Shown here: one piece after another, positions 24,781 to 36,731 of the stretch
Position numbering within the stretch: position 1 is the first letter of the stretch
Layout of the letters: every line of letters starts with the position of its first letter
NCBI GenBank assembly: GCA_025093555.1
Contig: JAIWNF010000028.1
Span: 186,001 to 250,000, forward strand
Direction of reading: 5' to 3'
From: Circinella umbellata
Taxonomy: Eukaryota; Mucoromycota; Mucoromycetes; Mucorales; Lichtheimiaceae
DNA length: 64,000 nt
Program-made: the position numbers and the translations under genes
The notes under the pieces: model-generated
The model's database searches: none
What the model was told of the DNA's origin: nothing
What the model saw: only the letters and a program-made list of their open reading frames with translations

Positions 24781-26547
24781 TTATTGAATCGTAAATATTT
24801 TTTCTAATGAAGGTTCATATTCAGAGAAAAAACCGCGGTAGTTGTCTATTTCGCATGTACCAATAGCCTTATAATGATTTCCATCTTGTTGAATGACAGG
24901 ATATAACCTTAAATCATCATCTCTATTTTGTTTAAATGATATACCTGAAAGTAAAGTGCACGGTGGTGAGGAATCATCAATCGTTTCTGTCAAGTTAAAT
25001 GTAAACCTTGTGTATGCGTTTTTTAGAGCAGTAGAAGAATTATGCCAAATAAGCTGTTCCTTCTTTATTGGTAAAAAATGGGATAATAATCGAAATTTTG
25101 GAGTAACATTTTCGATAAGCTCGTCATAATCAATTTCATCGAATTCACCAATTACACTAAAAAGTGGAATGATTTTAGCTCTGGTGTGTCCAGATAATTT
25201 GACTGTAATACCTAGAATCCACCATGCATTATTATTGTTGGTAACAGGTAACGGGGGTAAATCTTTGTATTTTAGTAGTGCGGTTTCTTGTCGATTAGTG
25301 CTGTTACAATGAGGGTCGGTAGAAGTAGAAGAAGAAGAAGAAGTAGAGAGGAAACTGGTTTTAATTTCCATAGTACGTCCAGTTACATTGTAATTTTGAA
25401 AATCAGTTTTCCACAATGACTTGAGATCTGAGCAAATAAGATGTTCTCCAAAGACACCAGACCAAGACGGTAGATCATGTTTTCGTATAGGTACATTTTG
25501 ATACCAGTTGGCCACAGATGATGAAACAGTACTTTTATACCAATATTTTCTTTCTAGAAATGTACGTTTATAATGATCATACTCACCGAAACAAAGAATA
25601 GAAAGGTCTTGTTTCGCCAATAATCCATAAAATTGAACCATTGCGTCCTGGAGTGGTTGACTATAACTAACGTGTAAATTGGCTAAAATGCCTGGGAAAA
25701 TATTGGCAAGTGCGAATATTCTATCGTGCTCTTTAGTAGTTTCGCGTCTGTGAGCATGGTATAAAACCATGGCCACATTAAGTCGTACTGGTCGTTGTAG
25801 TAGTGCTCGGAAATCAATGTCTCCTCTGGCTATGTTTTCCCAAAAATGTACATTCTGACCAACAAATAAGATTTTTTGAGACATGACAGCTTCTTCCAAT
25901 GTCCATACACGAGAAAACCAGTCTGACGAAAATATTGAATTGGAATTTGCATAGTGACGAAAAGGATATTTACGGTTTTGTTCCTTGTTTTTCTTGGCTA
26001 CAAGTTCAGGAATCAATGCTATAGCACAATAGGCGTTACTGTAGATCTTGTGCATTCGTTTGATTTCACGATGTTTTTCTTCTTTGTTATTTTGATCAAT
26101 ACACCATTGATCATACCAAATATATTTGACATTAAAATCCTTGCCTATTTGTTGTATAATGCCTTCGAATACAACAAACTTGGTCTTGCGAGAAACATGT
26201 TTTCGACCTCTTGGTGTTTTTGGAACTTTTTTGGCTCGCCAAACAATTCTGTGTTTACCTTCATCCACTCGTCTCGCTTTACCCTTCACTTCGTCCATGA
26301 CATTGTTACCACACCAACTCCAAGAATAAGATAATGCGCAATATCCTTCTTGTACTTTGGAACCATCCACAATTTGCATATCGGATATACGAAGAAGTTT
26401 ACAAGGCATAAAGTCTGGCTTGGGTAAGCTATTTGGAATAGGTTTGGGGGTTCGGTCATAAGGTCCGTTACATTGATATATAACATTGGCACCAGCTTTA
26501 CGATGTTCAACTTTATAGAATTGTTTGGGTTCGTAGGTAACATACAT
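24781..26547 (-). CDS. HET-domain (heterokaryon-incompatibility type) protein
   Basis: Single-exon ORF of 588 aa, in contrast to its intron-rich neighbours. The HET domain spans about residues 65-240: GYCALSYSWSWCGN (HET motif 1), then IWYDQWCIDQNNKEEKHREI with the typical D-Q-WCIDQ core, MHKIYSNAYCAIAL, and WFSRVWTLEEAVMSQ (the RVWTLEE motif). In Dikarya such domains trigger cell death after non-self recognition. In early-diverging fungi the function is unknown, so a recognition or death role is family-based inference. The C-terminal half has no motif I recognise; it includes a Ser/Thr-rich stretch near residues 400-420. Absence of introns and isolation between two spacers would fit an accessory or expanded gene. 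Confidence 0.85.
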   Translation of the reverse strand: MYVTYEPKQFYKVEHRKAGANVIYQCNGPYDRTPKPIPNSLPKPDFMPCKLLRISDMQIVDGSKVQEGYCALSYSWSWCGNNVMDEVKGKARRVDEGKHRIVWRAKKVPKTPRGRKHVSRKTKFVVFEGIIQQIGKDFNVKYIWYDQWCIDQNNKEEKHREIKRMHKIYSNAYCAIALIPELVAKKNKEQNRKYPFRHYANSNSIFSSDWFSRVWTLEEAVMSQKILFVGQNVHFWENIARGDIDFRALLQRPVRLNVAMVLYHAHRRETTKEHDRIFALANIFPGILANLHVSYSQPLQDAMVQFYGLLAKQDLSILCFGEYDHYKRTFLERKYWYKSTVSSSVANWYQNVPIRKHDLPSWSGVFGEHLICSDLKSLWKTDFQNYNVTGRTMEIKTSFLSTSSSSSTSTDPHCNSTNRQETALLKYKDLPPLPVTNNNNAWWILGITVKLSGHTRAKIIPLFSVIGEFDEIDYDELIENVTPKFRLLSHFLPIKKEQLIWHNSSTALKNAYTRFTFNLTETIDDSSPPCTLLSGISFKQNRDDDLRLYPVIQQDGNHYKAIGTCEIDNYRGFFSEYEPSLEKIFTIQ

Positions 26548-28271
26548 TTCTGGTTTTTTTTTTCAAAATAGATTAATAATGATAATTACTAAAAGTAGAT
26601 TTTATTACTTCGTGGAGATATATAAGAAAAAAAAAAGAGCCAATACATTGATAAAAATTTACTTACGTACTATATGTAAATTGAATTTTATACACTAAAT
26701 CACCAAGATAAAATACAACAGTATATAACGCGAACAGTAGCTTTTTATCACTTATTCGTAAATTTTGATTTATTAGCTTTTATGTGTAATATAATATATA
26801 AGAGTGAACGTGCAATCGTTTAGTATTCTGATAGAAAAAAAAATACTGAGAAAACACCAATAACTGTATAAATGATAAATATTGGTCAGACTGGGCGGCC
26901 GGGAAGTGTATAGGGATGAAAGTAAAGAAAAAGAAGAAAAGATTCAAAAAAAAAAAAAAAACGATCCATATTACTGTGTCCAGGATACGTGTAACGCTAG
27001 ATCTAAGCCCTGCAAAGTTCATCTTTTGGTACAAGACGATGTTACCTAAAGTACAAAGAACAAAAGTAGTGGTACTTAGTATCCACTCCGACATTTATAT
27101 ATACTAACAACAAGAAGTACGTAATAGCATTTTATAAAGGAAGTTAATAAATTTGGAAAAGACTGATGAATGACTCGCCGCTGTTTTTTTTTTGACCAAT
27201 GTTATCACCATGGTCAATATAATTTTTTTTCTTCCCAATATAATATCATCTGACTCAACTTACAGTGTATTATTATTATACGCTAATCTGGAAGTATTAT
27301 AGACCATCAGATAATTTTCTAGAGGAGTTAGGAGCCTGTTATTAAATAATTGGTTAGAAAAAATGTACTTGTATATTTGAATCTTGGAATTCATGTTTTG
27401 GCAAAGGATTTTAACTTAGCCTGGCAAGTTCAACATTGTTTATCAAACTAAAAATGATATACCCATTAGGCCTATGTTTCTTTTTATTAAATTCCAGAAC
27501 TTTCTTAAACAACCTGAGTGTTAATGTGTCAAAAAATAATATTATACGTACTCTCTGATCGATGAATAATAACCCACTTCCTTCTGATTTTTTTATCTAT
27601 CAAAGACAGTGATTATTACAAAATCAAAGTACCATTATTAAATTATAAGTTGCAGAATTAATATTACGTATTTTTTATTTTTATTTTTTCTTTTAATAAA
27701 AATTCTATCATTCAATCCTAAAGACATCTAATTACAGCTTTTTTTTATTTAATTGGATGCACAAAACAATGATATAGCCCTGGGCATCATTGCTACCAGG
27801 CGCGAAGCACCTTTTTGGGGGGTCAAGAGGGGGTTTATCCGCCTTGCGACGTGTTTTCCGTTGTATGACCCGAAGCGAAGCGAGGCAGGCAAACGCCAGT
27901 CGTTCATTAAAATAGTTGATGGGTCTCAACATTGCCTTTATTGTAGTTTATATGTTTCACTTCAATAGGGAATTAGCTGGTCAATTGTCAATAATGTGTA
28001 AGCATATATCGCTAGATTGGACAATGGATAACATAATCAATGAAAAGTGTATTTTTGATGGTATAACAAAGATATATTTGTAAACATCATGCCCGATTTT
28101 TTTTTATTGGTTTGATTGAGATTTGGCCAGGAAATAAGATGATTTAACAGCTTTTGCACTACTATAAGTTTCAAAAAGTCTTATATCCTTTCCTACACCA
28201 TACAATTTTTGCCACGCCAAAATGACTTCTCCAAGAATTCACAAAAGTCCAGTTTGATTTTTTGTGTTTGA
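26548..28271. other. intergenic region with a GC-rich island
   Basis: Mostly AT-rich. A minus-strand ORF of 104 codons (26780-27094) begins MSEWILSTTTFVLCTL and has hydrophobic stretches, but they are largely T-run artefacts, so I do not call it. At about 27770-27920 there is a GC-rich island (GGGGGGTCAAGAGGGGG, GACCCGAAGCGAAGCGAGGC) quite unlike its surroundings. It lies about 350 bp beyond the 3' end of the decayed PD-(D/E)XK gene and is probably repeat-derived. Confidence 0.4.
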
Positions 28272-29228
28272 TTACTGGTAATCGATGTTTTTTGTTGCGG
28301 GTTGTTCTTTACCAGATGAACGTTTTGACTTTGAGGAGGATGACTGTTTGATGCGTATCAAGGCAGTTTTTTTTTTGTATTTGAAAATTTCATTTATAGA
28401 CAATAAATTACCATCCAAAACCTGAGCTGTTCTTTTTCTTTGATTAAAATCAATAACGTCCTCAACTAACGGTTGTTGTGCTTTTGATAGTCGCTGTTTT
28501 ATCTGAATGCAGCTTTGGTTAAAAGTTTCGACGACACTTTCATATTTTTGTATATTATTTCCAAATATTTCTTTGGCATAAAAAATACTTTTTGAATTGT
28601 GGTGTCATCTCGTCGTGCCATATATATAAATGACTTTTTCTGTTCAATGAAAAAAATGTGCTATAGCAACAAGAGGTGCTAAAGGCTGTGCATCGAGGTG
28701 TGGATTGATGGTACCGGTGTTTATCAAAGAAAATGAACGAGGCCAGCCAGCGCAAGCGAGCGCTATGACATAAGGAATTTTCTCATTCCTTTTATTGCCA
28801 TATCTAAAACTGTTGACACCGTATTGTTAATGCCTATTGCGACCACAATAGGCGCAACAGGATTCTACTTAATCATCTGTAAACAGTATTCGTTTACTCG
28901 TTTATAAAAAGACATGTCTACTGTATGCTGTATTTCCAATAATATTGATGGCAGTTCGTGATCTCTGCGTGATATCGGTTCATAAACCACGTCTGATTTC
29001 ATCCTGTTAGGCCAATCCGTAGGGAGTGCCCTGTATTTGTCAACAGCAGAGTTTTCTGGGCAATCCCAACAGTGGAGGTATAATTGTTTCTATTTCAAAA
29101 TCAAAATGCATTCGTTTTAGCAACCCCGATGATTTCTCTCCATCAGTGAGTTGCATCCCTTGAGTGCGGTTATGCAATTTATCATTTTTTTTCCAACCGA
29201 TCCATTTTGCCACCTCGTTTCCAGCCAC
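28272..29228 (-). pseudogene. decayed PD-(D/E)XK-nuclease-like repeat-family gene
   Basis: Reading minus-strand frames in turn recovers one protein: VAKWIGWKKNDKLHNRTQG, MHFDFEIETI, LHCWDCPENSAVDKYRA, PTDWPNRMKSDVVYEP, LPSILLEIQHTVDMSFYKRV, APIVVAIGIN, IPYVIALACAGWPRSF, FIEQKKSF, and an open stretch of about 100 codons beginning KEIFGNNIQKYESVVETF and ending at 28272. Asp in SDVVYEP and Glu-x-Gln in LLEIQHT have the spacing of PD-(D/E)XK active sites. I recognise it as similar to a highly repeated Mucorales family of probable mobile-element origin. It is broken by a TAG at 28867-28869 and at least three frame changes (near 29075, 28790 and a T-run near 28650). The nuclease call is motif-based; the family recollection is unverified. 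Confidence 0.65.
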
Positions 29229-30223
29229 TGCTGGAGATACATTGTGGGTTCTATTTTACAAAAAGTGTATTTTAGGACGGCTGCTGGGGTTGCCCTAATA
29301 ATAGAAAGTTTCGTAAGTCAATGCAATACATTAGTTTTGTTTGAATAAGGAAGAATCAGATTATCAAGTTTACCCACCCCTCATAATTAATTTACTCACA
29401 CATAACCACCTACTACTTAATACTCATATATATCTGACGCATTCGAAGAAACACAACGATTCATTATATGGACAAATGTATGGTGAACCAATAGTTGTTA
29501 CAGTGGGTATTGGTTTATGTACCATCCCATCCATTGCTTATAAATAGAAGATTGAATACCAATATCAGTTTTAATCGCTCCCAGTTGTATTTAATCTTTG
29601 TTAGCTGCAGGTTGTGCCCCAGAAAATAGTCCTGGTTATTAAATACGTCGAGCTGTTGTTGTTACTGCTGCTGTTCAGGATACAGTTTAAAATTATTATT
29701 TATAGGTCAAGGTAATCTGTAAAGTGTTTAGAATTAGAACAGCTAGTGCTGGTACGAGTAATCATAATTGACGGTGATGGTGCCTTGACAGGTCGTAGTT
29801 CTTAAATAGCTCTCTTTTAAATATATGAAGATAAAAGGGAGGAATCATTTAGTGGCCTAAACGAACAGACAGAAAAGTGGGCGACAGTGTTTTGACCATC
29901 AACAACGTTGGTTGTTGCTAATTTTTGTGTTGTACGTAAATATTAAAAAAAGCATCATAAATTGAACGATAGATGTATAAAAGGAAGAAGAATAAATGAT
30001 TCACTTATTTAATTTTGCCCCAAACATCAAGAAAGAACAAAATAGGTGCAACATACGACATATTTTAACTTTTGGTGGATTAGCGCCCAATTCTCAGCTT
30101 CAATAAAAAAATTTCGTGTCGCGTGACTCTTTTAAGCTCCCAAACTTTTTTTTTCCTTCCTATTACAACTTTTCTTATTATTATTATTATTATTATTTTT
30201 GACTTTGTTTCTTCTTTCTTCTC
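29229..30223. other. intergenic region, possible relic sequence
   Basis: Upstream of the PHD-finger gene. A plus-strand 68-codon ORF at 29341-29547 and broken frames to about 29800 have GC-richer codons than the flanks and may be decayed coding sequence, but I cannot identify any family. Probable promoter and 5' UTR of the next gene occupy about 30000-30223, with an (ATT)n run just before the ATG. Confidence 0.4.
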
Positions 30224-33200
30224 ATGGATATTCATAATAATTTTGACGAATTTCTTGATTTACGCGATCAACAAGAAGAAGGAAGTGTATTACAACAACA
30301 CCCCCATCAAGATAATAAAAATCAATTAAAACAAGAACAAGAATCCATAATGAATGGTATTAATGAAGATAACACTACTACATCAACAACAGACAATAAT
30401 GGAACAACAGTCCCTTCATGGAATTTACAAGGGACAGGTAGTAGTTATTTACCACATCATAATAATAATGATACGACTACTTCTTCAGCCGATGCGGCAG
30501 CTGCTGCAGCTGCCGCCGCAGTTGTAGCTGGTGCATCGGTGGATCCCAATCAGCCATTTTATTTTCCTTTGGATACTGATGGTTGGGCCTCTGTTTTTGG
30601 AGCTTCAGAGATGAATACAGCAGCTCTTACGGCATTTATGAATGATAATCAACACCAACAAGTAACAACAGCGACGACAGCAGAAGCTACAGCAACAACA
30701 GCAACAACAGCGAATAATAGTACAGATTCAAATGTATCTCATTTTATTCCACCGCAACAAATGCTTTTACAACAGCCTGTTACAACATCCACTGAAGTAG
30801 TACATGATAATACTAATAATGATATGGACGTGGATATACCTGGAACTATGGTAAATGATATCGATAACAAGGTCGATGATAATAATGATGGTGATAATGA
30901 TAATAAAGTAAAACAAGAGAAACAAGAGGAAGATACAGGAAGAATACGAACACGATCCTCTGCTCGGTTACGTACCACGGTTACTAAGCCAACAACAACA
31001 ACAACAACTACTACAACGAAATCAAAAAAATCATCATCACCCATGAGACCAAAACAAGAAGAACCAAAGGATGATAATTCAGAAACTCCAAAAAAGAAAG
31101 GCAAAGTCAAAAAACTTTATTGCGTATGTCAAAAACCTTATAATGGTGATCCTATGGTTCAATGTGATCAATGTACCCAATGGTAAGTTTAAACAAGCTT
31201 TAAGGAAATGGGGTGATAATTTATATAAAAATGATAAACAGAGGGACAAAAACAAACTCTAAACACTTGTGTTGATTTTTTTTTCTATTAGGTTTCATTG
31301 TGAATGTGTAGATCTTGATCCAGACGAGGCAGAGGATATCGAAATATGGGTTTGTAAAGATTGTGAAGCAAAACAAATTAAAAAAGGTACGTGGAATTTA
31401 TATATATCATTATTATGTTTAGAAAGAAAAAATGAAAAGTATGCTGGTAGCCTATATGTTTCTTGTGTTATTCCATTTTATTTGTCGATCATTATGAAAG
31501 TATATACATATATATATATATATATATATAAACAATGGGAATTATATATATATATAATCTACTATTTACGAATTATTCTATTCGTTATTGTTATTGTTAT
31601 TTTTTGTTTTGTTTTTTCTTTTTTTTTATTGAAATTAGACCACCTACTCCTCCTCCTCCTTTTTTTTCAGTCATCATTTTCCCCCGATACACTCCACACC
31701 CTCCTTTTCAACATTTTACAGAATCAAAAAGAAAAAAATAACAATCAATCAAAAGGTTATTATTCTATATATGCGTACTATGATGCTGTACCTCCTAAAG
31801 TCCCTTAAAATTTCATTATCATAATGAAAGAAAAAAGGGTTGTGGACAAGATAGAAAGCATATATATATATTCACCATGTCTTTATTGTTATGTACATAC
31901 ACACACATTAAAGACATAAAGGAGTATGCATGAATGCAACCAAATTACACACACACGCTCTCTCTCTCTCTTATATTCAATGTATATATTTTTTCACACA
32001 AGAAAAAGGACTCTTTTTTTTTACCTTAATTCTTATTATTATTACTATTATTATCATATCTTATTACTATTGTTATGTATCATCATCATCATCATCATCA
32101 AAAAGTTTTACTTCAATTACCGTATATTTGGGTTATCAAGTGTATAATTTTTCCTTCAGTAAAATGACAACAAATTCGGGTTTCCGGTGTTCGCGTTGTC
32201 GTTTTCTGTTTTGGACTGAAACAAAAAAAAAAAATAGGAAAGAGGGAGGGAAGATGAAAGAATAGTAAAAAAAACACAAGTCATGAGGCTACCAGCATAT
32301 CTATCATAATTATTATTACTTATATATTTTTTTGACACATGTATATTCGTACTGACATTATTATTATATAAAATATCTAGATGATCAAGAAGAAAATCAA
32401 GAAGAAAACCAAGAAGATGTCCTCAAAAAAGAAGAACAAGAGCAAGAAAAGCCTGAAATTAAAGAGGAACAAACAACAGAAAGGGTAATACACAAAAATA
32501 TTTAATATTTGTTTATACAAATCGAACTAATTATCGCTGCTTTATAATTTGACCTTATATATTATATAGCCATATGCTACTCGACAAGCAAAAGTACGAA
32601 AGTGCTTATTGCCATCATGCAAGAATCGTACACGAGCTGATTCATATTGCAGTGATGTATGCGCCTCCAAAGATACCATGAGACAATCTGGAGATAGTGA
32701 TTACGAACCGGCCAAATCTCCATCGCCTCCAAGAGAACGTCGTTCGCGTACCTCATCAGCATCATCCATTTCGTCTTCTTCAGTAAATATAACACCAACA
32801 GATAGTAGGAAATCGTCCATTACTTCTACTACTACAATCACTAGTAAACAAGAACGATCTAGTTCAAAACAACCAGAAATCGCTCCTGAAGATGATCCCA
32901 TTCGTAAAAATGTAGTTAAAAATATGTCAACCGTATTGAAAACTATTATTCAGACGGCATTAGATAAAGACCCATCCCTTTTTTCTGTGACTACTACTAC
33001 TACTACTACTACTACGGACGATGATACTGATCAAGCTGATACATCACAAGAAAAACAGGAAGAACAAGCACAGGAAGAAAAATCACCTGAAGTGATGGGA
33101 GATAAAATAGCCCATTCAATTGAACAAGTGATGTTTAAAGAGTTACGTGATACTCATACTAAACGTGCTGGCGCGCACTATAAAAACAAGTTTCGGTCAT

Positions 33201-34729
33201 TGCTACACAATCTGAAAGACAAAGCAAACGAAGGATTTCAGTTACGTGTCATTACAGGTGAATTGACACCAGACGATCTTGTCAAAATGTCTTCAGAGGA
33301 TATGGCTAATCCCGAGTTGCGATCCATGTCAAAGTCCATGCGTCAAGAAAGTATCAAGAATTCCATTATGAAACATGCCAATGTACCTATTATTAAAAAG
33401 ACACACAAGGGTGATTTTATTGTGATTGGTACATCTGATAATGAGGAGAGTAATCACAATCAACAACAGAAACCATCAAAACAACAACAAGAACGACAAG
33501 AAAGACCCCTCGGAATTCAGACGGGAGCGAATGATATCTTTGGTGATGATTCTATAAGTCGCAAGTCAAGTATGAGCGAGACACCTACAACACCCATCAC
33601 TGTTGTTAGTCGTAATGAACGAGAAGATGATCAACGTTTTGAGGATATTTTGGCAAAGATCGGTATTGGCCATCGAAACAGTGAACAAGAAGGTGATGAC
33701 GAAAGTAATGATGTTATCGGGAATAAACGTAACAATATAACAGAGGATGTGGATCGACCTAAAAAACGCAAGGTAGAAATTGATATGGAAGAATTATTAG
33801 GCGAAGATGATTATCGACCTGAATTTGGTATAGATGAAGAAGAAAATGATAATAACAACAAAGATACTCAACAACAAAATGATCAGACAGAAATTGGATC
33901 TACAACACCTCCTTTTCCACCTTCCTCATCATCATCACCACCACCATCATCCAAAAAACCTCCTACTATTTGGAATGGTCGAGTCAATATGCCCCAAGTA
34001 ACTGAATTTGATGCATGTGCTCGACAAATTGGAGGGCGTGCATTGAGTCCCATGGAATGGTCTGAAGTTCTTTCACCTACAATGTGGATTGAAGGTCGTA
34101 TACCTGTAGATCGTGTTACTCAATATGTCACACAAACTCAGTACGCAACCAGTCGTGAAATTGTGTTGTTAGAAATCGAGGCAACAGGTGCAAAGAATTA
34201 TCAAAACGCACAGACTTTGATTAAATATTTTGATTCTCGTAAACGATTTGGTGTTGTTGGTCACAATAAAACAAAGATCAAGGATTTTTATTTGATTCCA
34301 CTGTACAAGGTACAACAGTTACCTGATTGTTTATATGTTGTACGTGTTGAAGAAACGCAACGTGATGTTGACATGTTCCTTGGCGTAGTGGTCATTCAAA
34401 AGCCACAAGAACAACCACCCCAACCAGAAACACGTATACCTCCTACTGTTCCTGTTACACCTTCTGTACATACTCCTGCACCATCACTACCAATACGACA
34501 TCAATATCAACCACCACCGCAGCAACGACAACGAATGCCTTTTTCACAACAATATCAACCACCATCCTATCTACCTCCTCAACAGCGCCAACAACGCCTA
34601 CAGCAGCAGCAGCAGCAGCAGCCACAACGACAACGACAACAAGGACAATATCAATATCAACGTCAACGTCAACATCAACATCAACCATATAATCCATCTA
34701 CAATGTATTATCACCCACCTGCTCCCTAA
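30224..34729 (+). CDS. BYE1: Bye1/PHF3/DIDO-like transcription regulator (PHD, TFIIS-central, SPOC)
   Basis: Nuclear protein expected to bind Pol II and histone H3 and influence elongation. Four exons (30224-31182, 31292-31386, 32381-32484, 32570-34729) give about 1,105 aa. The first ~290 residues are low-complexity with an Ala run. The PHD finger is split by intron 1: YCVCQKPYNGDPMVQCDQC then WFHCECVD and IWVCKDCE. After an acidic Glu-rich linker comes a Cys-rich segment (KCLLPSCKNRTRADSYCSDVC). The TFIIS central domain follows (DPIRKNVVKNMSTVL, FKELRDTHTKRAGAHYKNKF, LVKMSSEDMANPELR). A SPOC domain comes last (IWNGRVNMPQVTEF, then a hydrophobic core through LYVVRVEETQRDVDMF). The C-terminus is Pro/Gln-rich. 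Domain order equals Bye1/PHF3. Intron 2 is about 994 nt, roughly ten times the local norm. Confidence 0.93.
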
Positions 34730-35692
34730 TAATTCATTACTTTAGTAAATATCTCATTGTTCTTTCTTTCTATTATACAACATCATACTGTTTCACAACC
34801 CCTATCCACCTCATTCACTATTTTAAAGAAATGAAAACTACCCCCTTTTTTTTTAATAATAATAGTTATAATCATACAACAAATTTTCTATTTATATGAA
34901 AAAAAAAAGTGAAATGTGTGTGTGTGTGTGTGTGTGTGTGTTGTTCATTTGTATAACGTATCAAAATAAGTTGCATGATAATAATAAACAGTATGTACAT
35001 ATATCAAAAAGAGAAAAGATGATATATGAATGAGATTTCTCTTTTTCTTTAGTCCATTAATTTACATGAGAGAATTAATTTTTAAACTTTTTTATTTTGA
35101 CTCGGGATCTGCATTCTTTTTCCTTGGTTTGGATTGTTGTTATTGTTATTGTTATGATTTATATTCTCGACTAGTTATTTTAACATTATAATATATTTAT
35201 ACAACGACGAGGTGGCAATAAATTTTAATAATGATAATAATACATACTTTTTGTTTTTTTTTGTTTTTTTCAACAAAGGAATCGTTTGGTTAATTTACTG
35301 TTTAAAAGTAGATGGATGTCCAAATTTAGGAGTTACTCATTATTTGATGAGGCGCTAAGTTTTTTCAGTAAGATTGGGGGCTTCAGGGGGGGGAGCGGCA
35401 TTGGCAGGAAGATATATTTTAAGAAAAAAAAAAAAAGTGATGCGGTACCTCTGTGCGATGTTTTATAAAGGTGGCACAAAGTAGGAGAGGCAAATGTTAG
35501 TGATCGACTCAACATGCTTTTCTTCTGTGAAATAATGGTTTTGCCTAATTTGGTTGTTGTCACAATAAAAAATTATTTTTATTTATTTTCAACTAATTTT
35601 TTTTTTATCTTTTTTCATTACACTTCTTTCTTTTTCCCTTCTTGTTTTTTTTTTTTTGTTATTTTATTTATATTTATATACCAATAGTCATT
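34730..35692. other. intergenic region
   Basis: 3' region of the Bye1-like gene and promoter of the PH-domain gene. Contains a (GT)n microsatellite (about 34916-34940) and T-runs. No supported coding region, although a short upstream coding exon of the PH gene cannot be excluded because an acceptor-like AATAG precedes its ATG. Confidence 0.5.
34916..34940 (+). repeat. (GT)n microsatellite
   Basis: About 12 GT dinucleotides in the 3' intergenic region of the Bye1-like gene. Confidence 0.9.
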
Positions 35693-36731
35693 ATGATGCT
35701 CCATACCCAACAACAACAAGAAGAACATATAACTACAACACATTCTTCTACTATGATATCACGTCATTCAATAGGTTAATATCATTTTATAAATATATAT
35801 ATATATTATTTATATATAGATTGGCTTATACAATTTTTTATTTATTCAAAAAATAATAATAATACAAATAGTAACAGCAATAGCGTTACAACAAGCAACT
35901 TATAAACAACAAAAACAACAACAACGATGGCCACAAGTACTTGTTGGTAAACTTCGACTTGTTAAATCAAACTGGTCTCTTTCTTCCGCATGGTCATCCG
36001 ATATACCCGAGCCGGAGTCAGAATGTCCCATCATTCGTGATACAACTACTACAACCACCACAATGGAAGAATCAAAAACTTCATTACCACCATCTTATAG
36101 TGACCCGAGTCATCCATGGGCTAGTCAACACATAGAACAAGAAGAAGAAGAAGTAGAGCAAATAAAAGATATTGAAGAAGATAATGTATTACCCCCTTAT
36201 GAATGTACAGTATCACGCGTAGGTCATGTTCATGTTAAAAAAGAACGCGAAAATCAAGATAAAGTAGCTAAAAAAAGATCATGGAGGTAAGATAATCTAT
36301 CATTCTTCTTTAAGTTTCTATTAGATATAATTTATAATCATCAATATCATTCTAATATATATATATATATAACTTATTATAGAAACCTATATATCATGTT
36401 ATGGGGTACATCCATACGAGCTTATAAACGAGAACCAAAAATTAATCAACAAGGAGAAGAAGATAGTAAACCGGTATGGAGTTATACAATGCAACAAGTT
36501 GAAGCTGGTTTAGCAACAGATTATCGCAAATATAAACATGTACTTCGTATTAGAATTCATGATGGTCCACAATTCTTATTCCGATGTGAAACTGAAAGAA
36601 GTGCTATATTATGGATTGATGCAGTCCAGGCATCTGCAAATGTGTGCCCGGATTTAGATACCCGGCCCATGCCTGAATTTTCTTTTGGTCGACGCCAACG
36701 ACGAAACAGACGAAGACAACAAAACACATAA
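35693..36731 (+). CDS. PH-domain protein
   Basis: Three exons (35693-35774, 35872-36286, 36383-36731) give about 281 aa with continuous frame. The N-terminal ~150 residues are Gln/Glu-rich and carry SLPPSYSDPSHPW and LPPYECTV. A pleckstrin-homology fold follows: basic strand HVHVKKERE, then KKRSWRNLYIMLWGTSIRAY across the second intron (compare the typical W-R-x-x-x-x-x-L-x-x-x-x-L-x-x-Y), a middle with YRKYKHVLRIRIHDGPQFLF, and the C-terminal helix with the invariant Trp (ERSAILWIDAVQASANV). It ends in a basic tail (RRQRRNRRRQQ). It probably binds phosphoinositides at a membrane and may act as a small adaptor. I do not recognise a named orthologue. The exact start is uncertain because two ATGs are adjacent and an upstream exon is possible. 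Confidence 0.8.

Noticed and set aside
26780..27094. 104-codon minus-strand ORF with hydrophobic segments
   Set aside because: The hydrophobicity comes mainly from T-runs translated as Phe; there is no conserved motif and no flanking gene structure. Kept only as a remark.
31387..32380. Plus-strand ORFs inside the long intron of the Bye1-like gene
   Set aside because: They consist of TATA, TC and T-run translations. The clean donor AAAG|GTACGT and acceptor ATATCTAG with matching phase support an intron.
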